Notes under the pieces: model-generated | What the model saw: the letters and a program-made list of their open reading frames with translations, nothing else | Database searches by the model: none | Told to the model about the DNA's origin: nothing | Program-made: the position numbers and the translations under genes | Source of the DNA: SMWC01 sp045561055 | GTDB lineage: Bacteria; Pseudomonadota; Gammaproteobacteria; Steroidobacterales; Rariloculaceae | NCBI GenBank assembly: GCA_045561055.1 | Contig: JBJKYL010000013.1 | Coordinates: 193,249 to 257,248 of the forward strand | Length of the DNA: 64,000 bases | Direction: 5' to 3' | Shown: positions 35,919-43,408 of the stretch, piece after piece | Position numbering within the stretch: the stretch's first letter is position 1 | Layout of the letters: each line of letters opens with the position of its first letter

Positions 35919-35988
35919 GTTGGCGTCCAATAAACAACCTGACTGAGACTTCGTAGAAATTATAGTGATTTTCTTGCGGCCTAAAATC

Positions 35989-36024
35989 CCTCTCTTCATT
36001 GCTATTGGGATAGATGAAGAGAGG
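35989..36024. repeat. Perfect 11-bp inverted repeat in the leader of a small-protein gene
   Basis: CCTCTCTTCAT (35989-35999) and ATGAAGAGAGG (36014-36024) pair perfectly around a 14-base loop. The right arm contains an in-frame ATG (36014) of the downstream gene, whose better start is 36044. It may be an attenuator, operator or mobile-element scar. No T-run follows. Confidence 0.6.
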
Positions 36025-36043
36025 TTCCTTTAAGGAAGTTCAG

Positions 36044-36301
36044 ATGATACCTACATTTGAAGAAACGAAATTAACGAAGGAACAGAAGAGTGCAATGGCA
36101 GAGTCTTTGGAGCAAGTTAAAGCGGCGTGCTGTAGAGATGATGTTTTAGGAATCGTAATGTTCGTAGGTTATAGGGATGGCTCGTATAGCGAGTTCTTTA
36201 ATGGCCTAGTTGATCCAGAGACAACGGTTACAAAACTCTCAAAAACTGCACATAGGTTGTTATCTGAATCAATAGTATTGGAGGGAGAAGAAAATGTTTA
36301 G
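36044..36301 (+). CDS. Small cytosolic protein, unknown function
   Basis: I start at ATG 36044, preceded by AAGGAAG six bases upstream, giving 85 residues; ATG 36014 is possible but lies in a hairpin. The product is charged and has a helical N-terminal half. It has a Cys-Cys pair and a beta segment with Leu-Gly-Ile-Val-Met-Phe-Val-Gly-Tyr-Arg-Asp-Gly. I do not recognise a family. It overlaps the start of the next gene by eight bases, so the two are coupled. Confidence 0.6.
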   Translation: MIPTFEETKLTKEQKSAMAESLEQVKAACCRDDVLGIVMFVGYRDGSYSEFFNGLVDPETTVTKLSKTAHRLLSESIVLEGEENV

Positions 36302-37100
36302 AACTTTAATAATTGCATTGCTAGTGGCAATAGCTGTAAACGGCGTAAGTAATTCTTATCTTCTAGCGCACATTGATGATGGTTTAGAGGAAGCTCGACG
36401 ACAGACCTCATCGTATATAAGAAAAATTGAAACGGACTTTAATTCTACTAACCAGGCTATCCTGTCTAGGACAGATGCCATTTCAAAAAATGTGACTAGC
36501 TACGCGAAAGATTTTCGAGACCATGTATCAGAATCTCTCGTTTCTAGGCAAGAGGCGGAGATTGATTTTGGAGATATAAAAAGCCGCCTTGATGTTATTA
36601 GTCTTTTAGATACTGAAATAGTTAGTTCCCTAGATGATCAAGGGCGGCAGATTAATTTAACAGATACAAATGTAGCTGTTTTTCAAGATCTAATATCAGA
36701 GGTTAATGCTAAATTGATAGAGTTAGAAGCTGATTTAGAGGCTACAAGGAATCTGAACATCGTCGATGTAGCGGTAGATGCTTATAAAGAGATTGCCGTT
36801 TACGAAGAGGACTCGAATTTGCAGCCATGCTCAGCCCTTCCAATCAACAGGAACGAGCAAGCCTCTGCATTGCAGGCCGAGGTTGAAAATTCGCGCGCGG
36901 TAGGTATTCACGATATCAACGTGCTTTTTGATATAAAAACAGATGGTTCGGCGATATTGAAAAATATGGAATCGTCTACCGCTTCTTCCAGGCAGAAGCG
37001 TGCAGTGAGTAGATACATTAATGGACTTAGATTTAATGAGCGAGAAAAGTTGTTGTATGGGTGCGCGATGATAGTAAAGCTGGATGTTCGTAGCGAATAG
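36294..37100 (+). CDS. Membrane-anchored coiled-coil protein with a possible TonB-like C-terminal domain
   Basis: The 268-residue product has one N-terminal membrane helix (about residues 3-21) and a long charged helical stretch likely to form coiled coil (30-160). The C-terminal part contains Ile-Asn-Val-Leu-Phe-Asp-Ile-Lys-Thr-Asp-Gly-Ser, then Glu-Ser-Ser, then Asn-Gly-Leu-Arg-Phe and a final strand. That order recalls TonB/AgmX C-terminal domains (periplasmic beta sheet), but the similarity is weak and by eye. No ExbB/ExbD genes are near. The start overlaps the previous gene and has a GGAGGGAGAAG upstream. Confidence 0.6.
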   Translation: MFRTLIIALLVAIAVNGVSNSYLLAHIDDGLEEARRQTSSYIRKIETDFNSTNQAILSRTDAISKNVTSYAKDFRDHVSESLVSRQEAEIDFGDIKSRLDVISLLDTEIVSSLDDQGRQINLTDTNVAVFQDLISEVNAKLIELEADLEATRNLNIVDVAVDAYKEIAVYEEDSNLQPCSALPINRNEQASALQAEVENSRAVGIHDINVLFDIKTDGSAILKNMESSTASSRQKRAVSRYINGLRFNEREKLLYGCAMIVKLDVRSE

Positions 37101-37124
37101 TTGCTGACCGAATGTTCTTAACAA

Positions 37125-37703
37125 CTAAAATTTCCAAATAGCTGCAATACCTAATCCTTTGCTTCCGATAGAGACGTTTTTCAACCACTTAGGAGGTGTT
37201 TTCATCCATAAGCGGGCCGCATCGATAGTCGCCGGGATGAGTAAAAGGGTTAGTACTTGATTTCGCGATAAATCTGACACCGAAGACATCGCATAAATAT
37301 CACTCGTGTCATCTTCCTTTAATACTGAATAGGCGAACGAAATCGCAATATGGCCTGCAACTATCCCTTGATAAAAGGCATCGTCTCCCTTTTTTTCTAG
37401 TTTTGCGAAGGCGAGTTCGGATGCAATCCATTGGCCTTGAAACCCGGCAGAGGCAATCCGCATCTTTTGTTGAGGGCTTGGGTTCCAATCCGGGTAAACA
37501 ATAGAAAATCCACTGAGATCGACATCAAATCCGTATTGTTTTGCCAAAAAGTAATGTGAACCTTCATGTACGGCGAATGTTGTTAATGCACCGCCAAGAA
37601 AGCTTTTCCAGTCAATTTCAGCTGCTACTGATTGGCTTGACGGTGAAAAAAATACTACAAGAATGGATAGTGATGTCGAGCGTAGTGCCGAGAGTAATGT
37701 CAC
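37125..37703 (-). CDS. Membrane protein with an HEGSH zinc-protease-like motif
   Basis: The 192-residue product starts with a signal or anchor helix. It carries His46-Glu47-Gly-Ser-His50 in a hydrophobic helix, the HExxH pattern of zinc proteases. Further hydrophobic segments occur at about 112-128 and 148-165. The motif beside a membrane segment followed by Tyr-Phe-Leu-Ala-Lys-Gln-Tyr-Gly recalls M50-type intramembrane proteases. The usual third ligand (Asp in a later Asp-Gly motif) is not obvious. It could be a degenerate or non-proteolytic relative. It is convergent with the coiled-coil protein gene. Confidence 0.6.
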   Translation of the reverse strand: MTLLSALRSTSLSILVVFFSPSSQSVAAEIDWKSFLGGALTTFAVHEGSHYFLAKQYGFDVDLSGFSIVYPDWNPSPQQKMRIASAGFQGQWIASELAFAKLEKKGDDAFYQGIVAGHIAISFAYSVLKEDDTSDIYAMSSVSDLSRNQVLTLLLIPATIDAARLWMKTPPKWLKNVSIGSKGLGIAAIWKF

Positions 37704-37730
37704 TCAATTAATTCCCTGGTTACAGAAGAA

Positions 37731-38675
37731 TTAGTCTACCTGCATCCCAAATTTATCAGCTACTTGTCCGAGTCGAGTCATTTCTTCTTCGATGAACTTG
37801 GAGAACTCCTGGGGAGACTCGCTAGGCCAGACTTCCATGCTAAGACCATTGATGGCCTGAATTACCGCGGGGTCTTGCATTGCGAACTGAGCGGCATTGA
37901 AGATTTCTGTGACGAATTCATCTGACGAACCGGCTGGCGCAAAAAGACCTCCCCAGGAACCCGAGGGCATGTCCGTGATTTCCCATTCGAGCATAGTAGG
38001 GACTCCGGGGAAAAGTGGAATCCGCGATGGATGTGCAATAACAAGGGGTATGGCGGCGCCGGATTCGATCACCGGGGACACATAGGGTGAGGTAGTGATC
38101 GTGAGATCTACCGTTCCGTCCGTGATTGCCGCCATCGCAGCAGCCGAGCCTCGAACGGAAGGATCTAGCCTGACGTTGATGCCGAGTGTATTTAAAAGTG
38201 CCGCGAACTCCACCCGATGAATACTCCGCGGTGAAATATACGAGTAGGAAAGGGCGTCGGGGTGACGACGCGTGTAGTCTAAGAGCTCGCCAAGATTTCC
38301 TATGCTCAGCCCCGAGCGGGCGATCAGGACATCTGGAACGGCAGTAAGTCGAGTCACCGGTCGCAGATCGATCAATGGATCAATACCGAATGATTCCGAT
38401 ATGGCTGGTAGCAGAGCCATATTCCCGATCGTTGACACGAAAATCGTTTGTTCGTTAGCTGGAGCTTCTACCCCGCCTCTGGCCCCGACGTCGTATTTAA
38501 TCTGAATATCTCGAGCGAGAAATTCTTCCAGTTTTGGCGCAAGGATCGTCGTTGCGCGGCTAGACGAACCGGTTGCGGGGTATGTAGTCAAAATGACGAG
38601 CGGATCTGTTTGCGCAGATCCTATTCCGGTGAATCCAAGGAAAATACAGGTCCATAAAGCGCTGAGTTTGTTCAT
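37731..38675 (-). CDS. TctC-like tripartite tricarboxylate transporter substrate-binding protein
   Basis: I start at ATG 38675, which begins a signal peptide ending Gly-Ser-Ala-Gln; the longer frame from 38747 would bury it. The 314-residue mature-type protein resembles the Bug/TctC family of periplasmic binding proteins. It has Tyr-Pro-Ala-Thr-Gly near the N-terminus, Val-Thr-Arg-Leu-Thr-Ala-Val-Pro-Asp, and a C-terminal Glu-Phe-Ser-Lys-Phe-Ile-Glu-Glu-Glu. These proteins bind small carboxylates. The membrane partners TctA and TctB are not nearby, which is common for this expanded family. It is divergent from the propeller gene. Confidence 0.85.
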   Translation of the reverse strand: MNKLSALWTCIFLGFTGIGSAQTDPLVILTTYPATGSSSRATTILAPKLEEFLARDIQIKYDVGARGGVEAPANEQTIFVSTIGNMALLPAISESFGIDPLIDLRPVTRLTAVPDVLIARSGLSIGNLGELLDYTRRHPDALSYSYISPRSIHRVEFAALLNTLGINVRLDPSVRGSAAAMAAITDGTVDLTITTSPYVSPVIESGAAIPLVIAHPSRIPLFPGVPTMLEWEITDMPSGSWGGLFAPAGSSDEFVTEIFNAAQFAMQDPAVIQAINGLSMEVWPSESPQEFSKFIEEEMTRLGQVADKFGMQVD

Positions 38676-38805
38676 GTTGGTTGTTCTACTTTTAGTTACT
38701 CTACACATTAACATGGGTCGTATTAGCTTGAGCAAAAAATTGGACACAGAGGTTAACTGGCGGTCTGATATGGGTAATGGCTATTGGTTTGAAGGAGAGT
38801 TAGCA

Positions 38806-39804
38806 ATGTTCCATGTCGTTTGTATAAGCACCCTCGTAGTCATGATGATTGGGTTTTCTGCGGGGCGAGTGGCAGCGCAATCGAGCTCTATACCTAACCC
38901 CTATCAATCGATTCTAGACTGGGCCCAGCTTCCACAAGGAAGGACCTGGGGACAGATGGCAGCGTTGGATATCGATAGCCACGGTAACATCTGGGCCGTT
39001 GAACGATGTGGAGGTACTACTTGTAACGGGCGGTCCGAAGCGCCTGTTCTCGCCTTTGGCCCATTAGGCAATCTCGTGAAGGGCCTTGGTGCAGGAGTTT
39101 TTGTTTTTCCTCACGGTATCGCTATCGACGAAGATGACAGCTTGTGGGTTACGGATGGTCGTGCGATGGACGGCAAAGGTCATCAGGTAATCAAGTTCAG
39201 TGCGGACGGTGAGATCGTGATGAGGCTGGGCACGGCTGGTGTGACCGGCGAGGGCCCAAATACACTCAATGGACCGTCGGCCGTCGCAATCGCTGTTAAT
39301 GGTGATATTTTCGTCGGTGATGGACACGGGGAAGGGACGAATGCGCGTGTCGTGAAATTCTCCAAAGACGGGGTTTTTATCAAGGCTTGGGGCCAAAGGG
39401 GTGTCGGCCCAGGCGAATTTTCGACACCCCATTCTCTCGCGTTCGATTCTAGGGGGCGGCTATTTGTCGGGGACCGGGAGAATAATCGGATCCAGATCTT
39501 TACTCAGGAAGGTATGTTTCTCGAAGAATGGAAGCAGTTCGGCCGCCCAAGCGGGATGTGGATCGATAGTAATGATGTTATTTACGTTACTGATTCCCAG
39601 TCGAATATGGCACTGAATCCAGGATTCACACGCGGTCTAAGAATCGGAAGCGTTATAGATGGGTTGGTGACGGCGTTTATACCGCATCCTAACCCCGATC
39701 CGAACTCACCAGCGGCCGAAGGTGTTGTGATTGATGCTGTCGGTAACGTCTACACGGCGGGAAATGACGAACCCGTAGCAAAGCACGTCTTGATCGAGAG
39801 ATAA
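38806..39804 (+). CDS. Exported NHL-type beta-propeller protein
   Basis: I use ATG 38806, eight bases after AAGGAG, which starts a signal peptide ending Val-Ala-Ala-Gln. The 332-residue product has about six NHL-like repeats with His-Gly-Ile-Ala-Ile-Asp, Gly-Pro-Ser-Ala-Val-Ala-Ile, Pro-His-Ser-Leu-Ala-Phe-Asp and Asp-Arg-Glu-Asn-Asn-Arg-Ile-Gln-Ile-Phe signatures. It forms a six-bladed propeller like peptidyl-amidoglycolate lyases. That enzyme activity is possible but unproven. It is related in layout to the gene at 60377. Confidence 0.87.
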   Translation: MFHVVCISTLVVMMIGFSAGRVAAQSSSIPNPYQSILDWAQLPQGRTWGQMAALDIDSHGNIWAVERCGGTTCNGRSEAPVLAFGPLGNLVKGLGAGVFVFPHGIAIDEDDSLWVTDGRAMDGKGHQVIKFSADGEIVMRLGTAGVTGEGPNTLNGPSAVAIAVNGDIFVGDGHGEGTNARVVKFSKDGVFIKAWGQRGVGPGEFSTPHSLAFDSRGRLFVGDRENNRIQIFTQEGMFLEEWKQFGRPSGMWIDSNDVIYVTDSQSNMALNPGFTRGLRIGSVIDGLVTAFIPHPNPDPNSPAAEGVVIDAVGNVYTAGNDEPVAKHVLIER

Positions 39805-39943
39805 TTTTCATAATAAGCCTACAATTATTGCGCAAGAGATTTGAATGTCTTTTATGTGAAATGTTTGTTTTACAAACAAAGTAAGGGAATCTGATAGTCT
39901 GTTAAAGTCAGAGAAAATTCCGTTGTGCTCGAAAGGCGGGAAA

Positions 39944-40414
39944 ATGAAAACAACAATCATATCGCTGTTACTCGCTATCTTCGGTTCGTCAGTGGCATTC
40001 GATGCTCGGTCTCAGAGTGTTCTTAGCGGAGCCTGGAAGGTTGAAGAGATTACGAACAGCGTTCAAAGAACCCGCATAGATACTAATCCGCCACCTAGTC
40101 TGTATCTCTTCACGGATGGGTATTACAGCATTATGTGGCTTACCGGTGACGAACGGCCCGACTTTCAGCCCGACGTTGATGTCGAAGACGAGGAAATTAT
40201 TGCTGCCTTCGACTCATTTATCGCCCAGTCTGGATCCTATGAGGTATCGGGATCAACGATAACAACTATTCCCATGATAAAAAAAATTCCTGGTAATACG
40301 GGTATACCGGAAAATATTGAGTACCGTTTGGAGGGTGATACGCTATATCTGATTCAGACCCAGCCGGTAAACTCGACTAACGTACGAACACGCAAGCTCG
40401 TTCGGTTAGATTAG
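39944..40414 (+). CDS. Exported lipocalin-like protein
   Basis: The ATG at 39944 begins a good signal peptide; the frame's first ATG is 21 bases earlier. The 156-residue product has the Leu-Ser-Gly-Ala-Trp-Lys-Val start and alternating beta strands (Leu-Tyr-Leu-Phe-Thr-Asp-Gly-Tyr-Tyr, Gly-Ser-Tyr-Glu-Val) of lipocalin-like domains (PF13924 type). Such domains bind small hydrophobic ligands. The ligand is unknown. The gene stands alone between a propeller and a small exported protein. Confidence 0.72.
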   Translation: MKTTIISLLLAIFGSSVAFDARSQSVLSGAWKVEEITNSVQRTRIDTNPPPSLYLFTDGYYSIMWLTGDERPDFQPDVDVEDEEIIAAFDSFIAQSGSYEVSGSTITTIPMIKKIPGNTGIPENIEYRLEGDTLYLIQTQPVNSTNVRTRKLVRLD

Positions 40415-40450
40415 TCCTGCATAGACAGTGACCTATGGTGGATGGCCGAA

Positions 40451-40696
40451 TCAATTCTTGCAGACTACATCGTAAATGGTGGCGTAGTCAGCCGAAACGC
40501 TAACCAACTTCTGAGCGCCTTCTTCATCTCCGTTTTTTCTTAAGGAATCGGATGCATACAGGTAGTCTCCGATTGCTCCCTTTATAAGACCGCATACATC
40601 TTCGGGCCATATGTCGGGGGAGTCTGCGCTGTCTTGCGCTGTAGCGTAAGACAGTAGTGAAAGAAAAAACGGGACAGCAAGTAGGAATTTTTTCAC
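40451..40696 (-). CDS. Small exported protein, unknown function
   Basis: The 81-residue product has a signal peptide ending Ala-Thr-Ala-Gln. The mature part of about 60 residues is acidic and mostly helical, with two cysteines (Val-Cys-Gly-Leu and a C-terminal Val-Cys-Lys-Asn) that could form a disulfide. I recognise no family. It is convergent with the lipocalin-like gene. Confidence 0.6.
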   Translation of the reverse strand: MKKFLLAVPFFLSLLSYATAQDSADSPDIWPEDVCGLIKGAIGDYLYASDSLRKNGDEEGAQKLVSVSADYATIYDVVCKN

Positions 40697-41030
40697 CGCT
40701 AATCTACCTCTCTCTAGGTGCTTTAGAATAAGAATAAAAGTTAAATTTTAATTTATAACGATTGACTGTTTTGATAGCGCTTACGTCAGAGAGCCAATTA
40801 TTAATAGAAATCAGGCGATGGTAAAGACTATAAATGCTATAAAATTTTGTTTTATAAGCAGTAGACGTCATTACCCGTAAGGTTGTTAGGTTGTGCTAAA
40901 CGTTGATCATGAGAGTGATTTTGGAGAAGTGCGTTTGGAGTGACTAGATACATTCGGCTTTTTGGTATGTGCAGGTCTTCGTTGAGATCGATACAATGAT
41001 TTTGTTAGGTATGGCTTTGGGGAACCATTA
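40697..41030. other. Intergenic region upstream of the MBL operon
   Basis: These 334 AT-rich bases lie between a leftward small exported protein and the rightward metallo-hydrolase. I see no coding frame, hairpin or recognisable RNA. Both promoters should lie here. Confidence 0.5.
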
Positions 41031-42095
41031 ATGTTGAAGTTGATAATAAAAAATAGGAATGTAACCTCGTTCGGTTGGTGCTCCTATTTGTTTTTGCTCT
41101 CAATTCAAGGCTGGGGTCAGGCCGTTCCGACGCCCGCGGCATTGGCGGCATCGGAGGAAGCCCAGCAGCATATAGCAGCGGCGATGATACTGGCCGGTTC
41201 CGATTTGTCCGGGAAGGTAGAAGCGCTTTGCTCCGCTGCGGGCCCTAGACGGGCGGGTTTAGTCCGTCAGGCAGCCGGGCTACCGCAAGTTGAGCGTTAT
41301 GTTCTAGAGCCGACCCGGCTTTTTGAGAATCTTTATTATATTGGTTTCAATGTTGTGGGCGCCTGGGCTATCGAAACGAGCGAGGGCCTCATATTAATAG
41401 ATACGCTATATAGTCCTGATGATGCGCGCGATGTGTTAGTGCCGGGGCTCGAAAAACTGGGGCTGGATCCGGCCCAGATTAAGTACATCGTAATCGGGCA
41501 TGGTCACCACGATCACGTTGGTGGGGCGTCCTACTTTCAAGAAACGTACGGAGCAAGAATCCTGATCAGTGAGGCTGATTGGGATCTAGCGCTCTCCCAA
41601 GAAACGCCAGATCGGCCGAGGCCAATGCGGGATATGATTGTGACCGATGGTCAGCAGTTGACCCTGGGTGACACCACGCTAACGTTAGCACTTGCGCCGG
41701 GCCATACGGCAGGCACTCTGGCTATGTTTGTCCCGGTCAAACATCTTGGACGCACCCATACGGCAGTGATCTTTAGTGGTACACAGATGCCCTCCCAGGA
41801 ATCTATCGATACCTGGAGACACGTGTTCGACGACTTTGCCCGACCGTTGGAGGCGGAAACTGCACTGGGCGGGCACCCGGGGATCGCGGATTTAGGTACG
41901 GAAGATATGGCACGCTGTCTCGAGAGCGGTGGACCGTGTTGGACGCAATCAATGAACACGATAGAACTGAAGGCGCAGTTCCGCCAGCAGTATCCGACTG
42001 GACCACATCCCTTGCTCCTTGGCACAGAGCGATTCGGCCGCTATATGTCCATCATGCTGGAGTGCGCCAGCGCGAGGCTTGCGGCGATGGAGTAG
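41031..42095 (+). CDS. Exported metallo-beta-lactamase-fold hydrolase (subclass B3-like)
   Basis: The 354-residue protein has a signal peptide (to about Gly-Trp-Gly-Gln). A zinc-hydrolase core has His157-x-His159-x-Asp161-His162 in His-Gly-His-His-Asp-His, the Pro-Gly-His-Thr-Ala-Gly-Thr motif, and a C-terminal Gly-Gly-His-Pro. The order and spacing resemble subclass B3 enzymes. Such exported proteins can hydrolyse lactams, lactones or other esters, so no substrate is claimed. It heads a rightward group with a DUF6152 gene and a further exported protein. A paralogue with a changed ligand lies at 58175. Confidence 0.9.
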   Translation: MLKLIIKNRNVTSFGWCSYLFLLSIQGWGQAVPTPAALAASEEAQQHIAAAMILAGSDLSGKVEALCSAAGPRRAGLVRQAAGLPQVERYVLEPTRLFENLYYIGFNVVGAWAIETSEGLILIDTLYSPDDARDVLVPGLEKLGLDPAQIKYIVIGHGHHDHVGGASYFQETYGARILISEADWDLALSQETPDRPRPMRDMIVTDGQQLTLGDTTLTLALAPGHTAGTLAMFVPVKHLGRTHTAVIFSGTQMPSQESIDTWRHVFDDFARPLEAETALGGHPGIADLGTEDMARCLESGGPCWTQSMNTIELKAQFRQQYPTGPHPLLLGTERFGRYMSIMLECASARLAAME

Positions 42096-42137
42096 GCCTT
42101 TATGTTATATAAAATCAGTGACTTTAAGAGGTAAAAA

Positions 42138-42512
42138 TTGAACAACAAGATTAGATTAGTGCTTTGTGCGGCCATCGTGTTAATTCTTGGAAACGTTGCC
42201 TGGGCACACCATTCCCATGCCAATTATGACGTGACAGAGTACACGCACCTCGAAGGAAGCGTACAAGACATCCTTTGGATTAATCCTCATATCTGGCTCT
42301 TTATTGAGGTTACGGGTGATGATGGTGTGCCGGTCCAGTGGGCTATAGAGACGGCGACGCCGGTCTCGCTCGCAAGAAACGGTGTAACTCGAGATACAGT
42401 CCATGTGGGTGATAACGTCTCATTACGCTGTCACGTACTCATAGACGGTGCCAACGGTTGTCTGCTGGGATATCTGACCGGACGAGACGGCATAGAAAGG
42501 CTCTGGGATTGA
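42138..42512 (+). CDS. Exported DUF6152 protein
   Basis: The 124-residue protein starts at TTG, six bases after AAGAGG, and has a signal peptide ending Ala-Trp-Ala. The mature part opens with His-His-Ser-His. It continues with Gly-Ser-Val-Gln-Asp-Ile-Leu-Trp-Ile-Asn-Pro-His and Trp-Ala-Ile-Glu, the DUF6152 pattern. Function is unknown; the clustered histidines suggest metal binding. It follows the MBL-fold gene by 42 bases. Confidence 0.85.
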   Translation: MNNKIRLVLCAAIVLILGNVAWAHHSHANYDVTEYTHLEGSVQDILWINPHIWLFIEVTGDDGVPVQWAIETATPVSLARNGVTRDTVHVGDNVSLRCHVLIDGANGCLLGYLTGRDGIERLWD

Positions 42513-42548
42513 GTTTTCCCCTTTCGCAAAGATATAGGAAGAAGAATA

Positions 42549-43226
42549 ATGAAATGTCTCATACAGTTCGCCTTGGCATCGCTGGTTTGTTTTAGCGCGG
42601 TATCTGCTTTCGCGCAGGTTGAATACGTCCATCGAAGTGACCGATTTGCTATCACCTTTCCGGTCGTGCCGGAGGTCGAAGAAACGACGCGACTCTCAGC
42701 GCACGGTGTCGTCTTCCCCGCGAGAATCTATTCGGCTCAAAGCGGCCCTAGCCTTTATTCGTTGACGCTTGTGGATCACACAGAAGCGCAACAGAGGCAT
42801 AGAGAGCGACCGGACCAGACCGACGCAAGCTCGGGAGCTAATTTTTGGGTGATGGATGTGAGGGCGTCCATAGCACACGCGGCCCAAGGTATTCGTGAGA
42901 GGGTTCGCGACGCGGGCGGTGAGATCACTTATGAGGGTTGGGCGGATATCGACAAGGTCGAAGGGCACCAGATGCAGGTCACTAATGCGGATCAATCCCG
43001 GAGTTATATTGCGCTCCACTTAAACGCTAGCCGTCTCTACATTCTTGAGGCAACAGCCCCCCAAAACTACCCACCGCTTGCATGGTTTCAGCAGGGCCTC
43101 AATTTCCTTGATGAGGATGGGCAGCGGGTTCGGTATGCGTTCGATACCGATGGGCAGAGAACCAATATCCGGATCACAGCTCTTGCGGATGCGCCTGAAG
43201 GGGTAGAACGACTGGTAGTCGAGTAG
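42549..43226 (+). CDS. Exported protein, unknown function
   Basis: The 225-residue product has a signal peptide ending Ala-Phe-Ala-Gln. A beta-rich mature domain follows, with Phe-Ala-Ile-Thr-Phe-Pro and later Gly-His-Gln-Met-Gln-Val-Thr and Ser-Arg-Leu-Tyr-Ile-Leu-Glu-Ala-Thr-Ala-Pro. The layout resembles small periplasmic proteins of the PsbP/DUF1795 kind, but I am not sure. It is third in the MBL-DUF6152 group. Confidence 0.65.
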   Translation: MKCLIQFALASLVCFSAVSAFAQVEYVHRSDRFAITFPVVPEVEETTRLSAHGVVFPARIYSAQSGPSLYSLTLVDHTEAQQRHRERPDQTDASSGANFWVMDVRASIAHAAQGIRERVRDAGGEITYEGWADIDKVEGHQMQVTNADQSRSYIALHLNASRLYILEATAPQNYPPLAWFQQGLNFLDEDGQRVRYAFDTDGQRTNIRITALADAPEGVERLVVE

Positions 43227-43408
43227 TCGATGCCGCTAAGATTATTCCGTCGTTCGATCAATTTTAGTTATAAAAAAATATTGGTGCTGATTACATTTAG
43301 GTGATAGCATCGGATAATAACTATTATTATTGTTGTATTTGCACAACATAAGCTATTGAACCCAACTTTGATAAATCGTTAATTTTCTTTGCGCCTTTAG
43401 GAGTTAGT

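Larger units (their letters stand above)
35397..36043. other. AT-rich accessory spacer with a gene remnant and an inverted repeat
   Basis: This is the longest stretch without an intact gene. It is AT-rich and holds the short signal-peptide remnant at 35832-35918 and an 11-bp inverted repeat at 35989-36024. I see no other coding signal on either strand. Confidence 0.6.
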
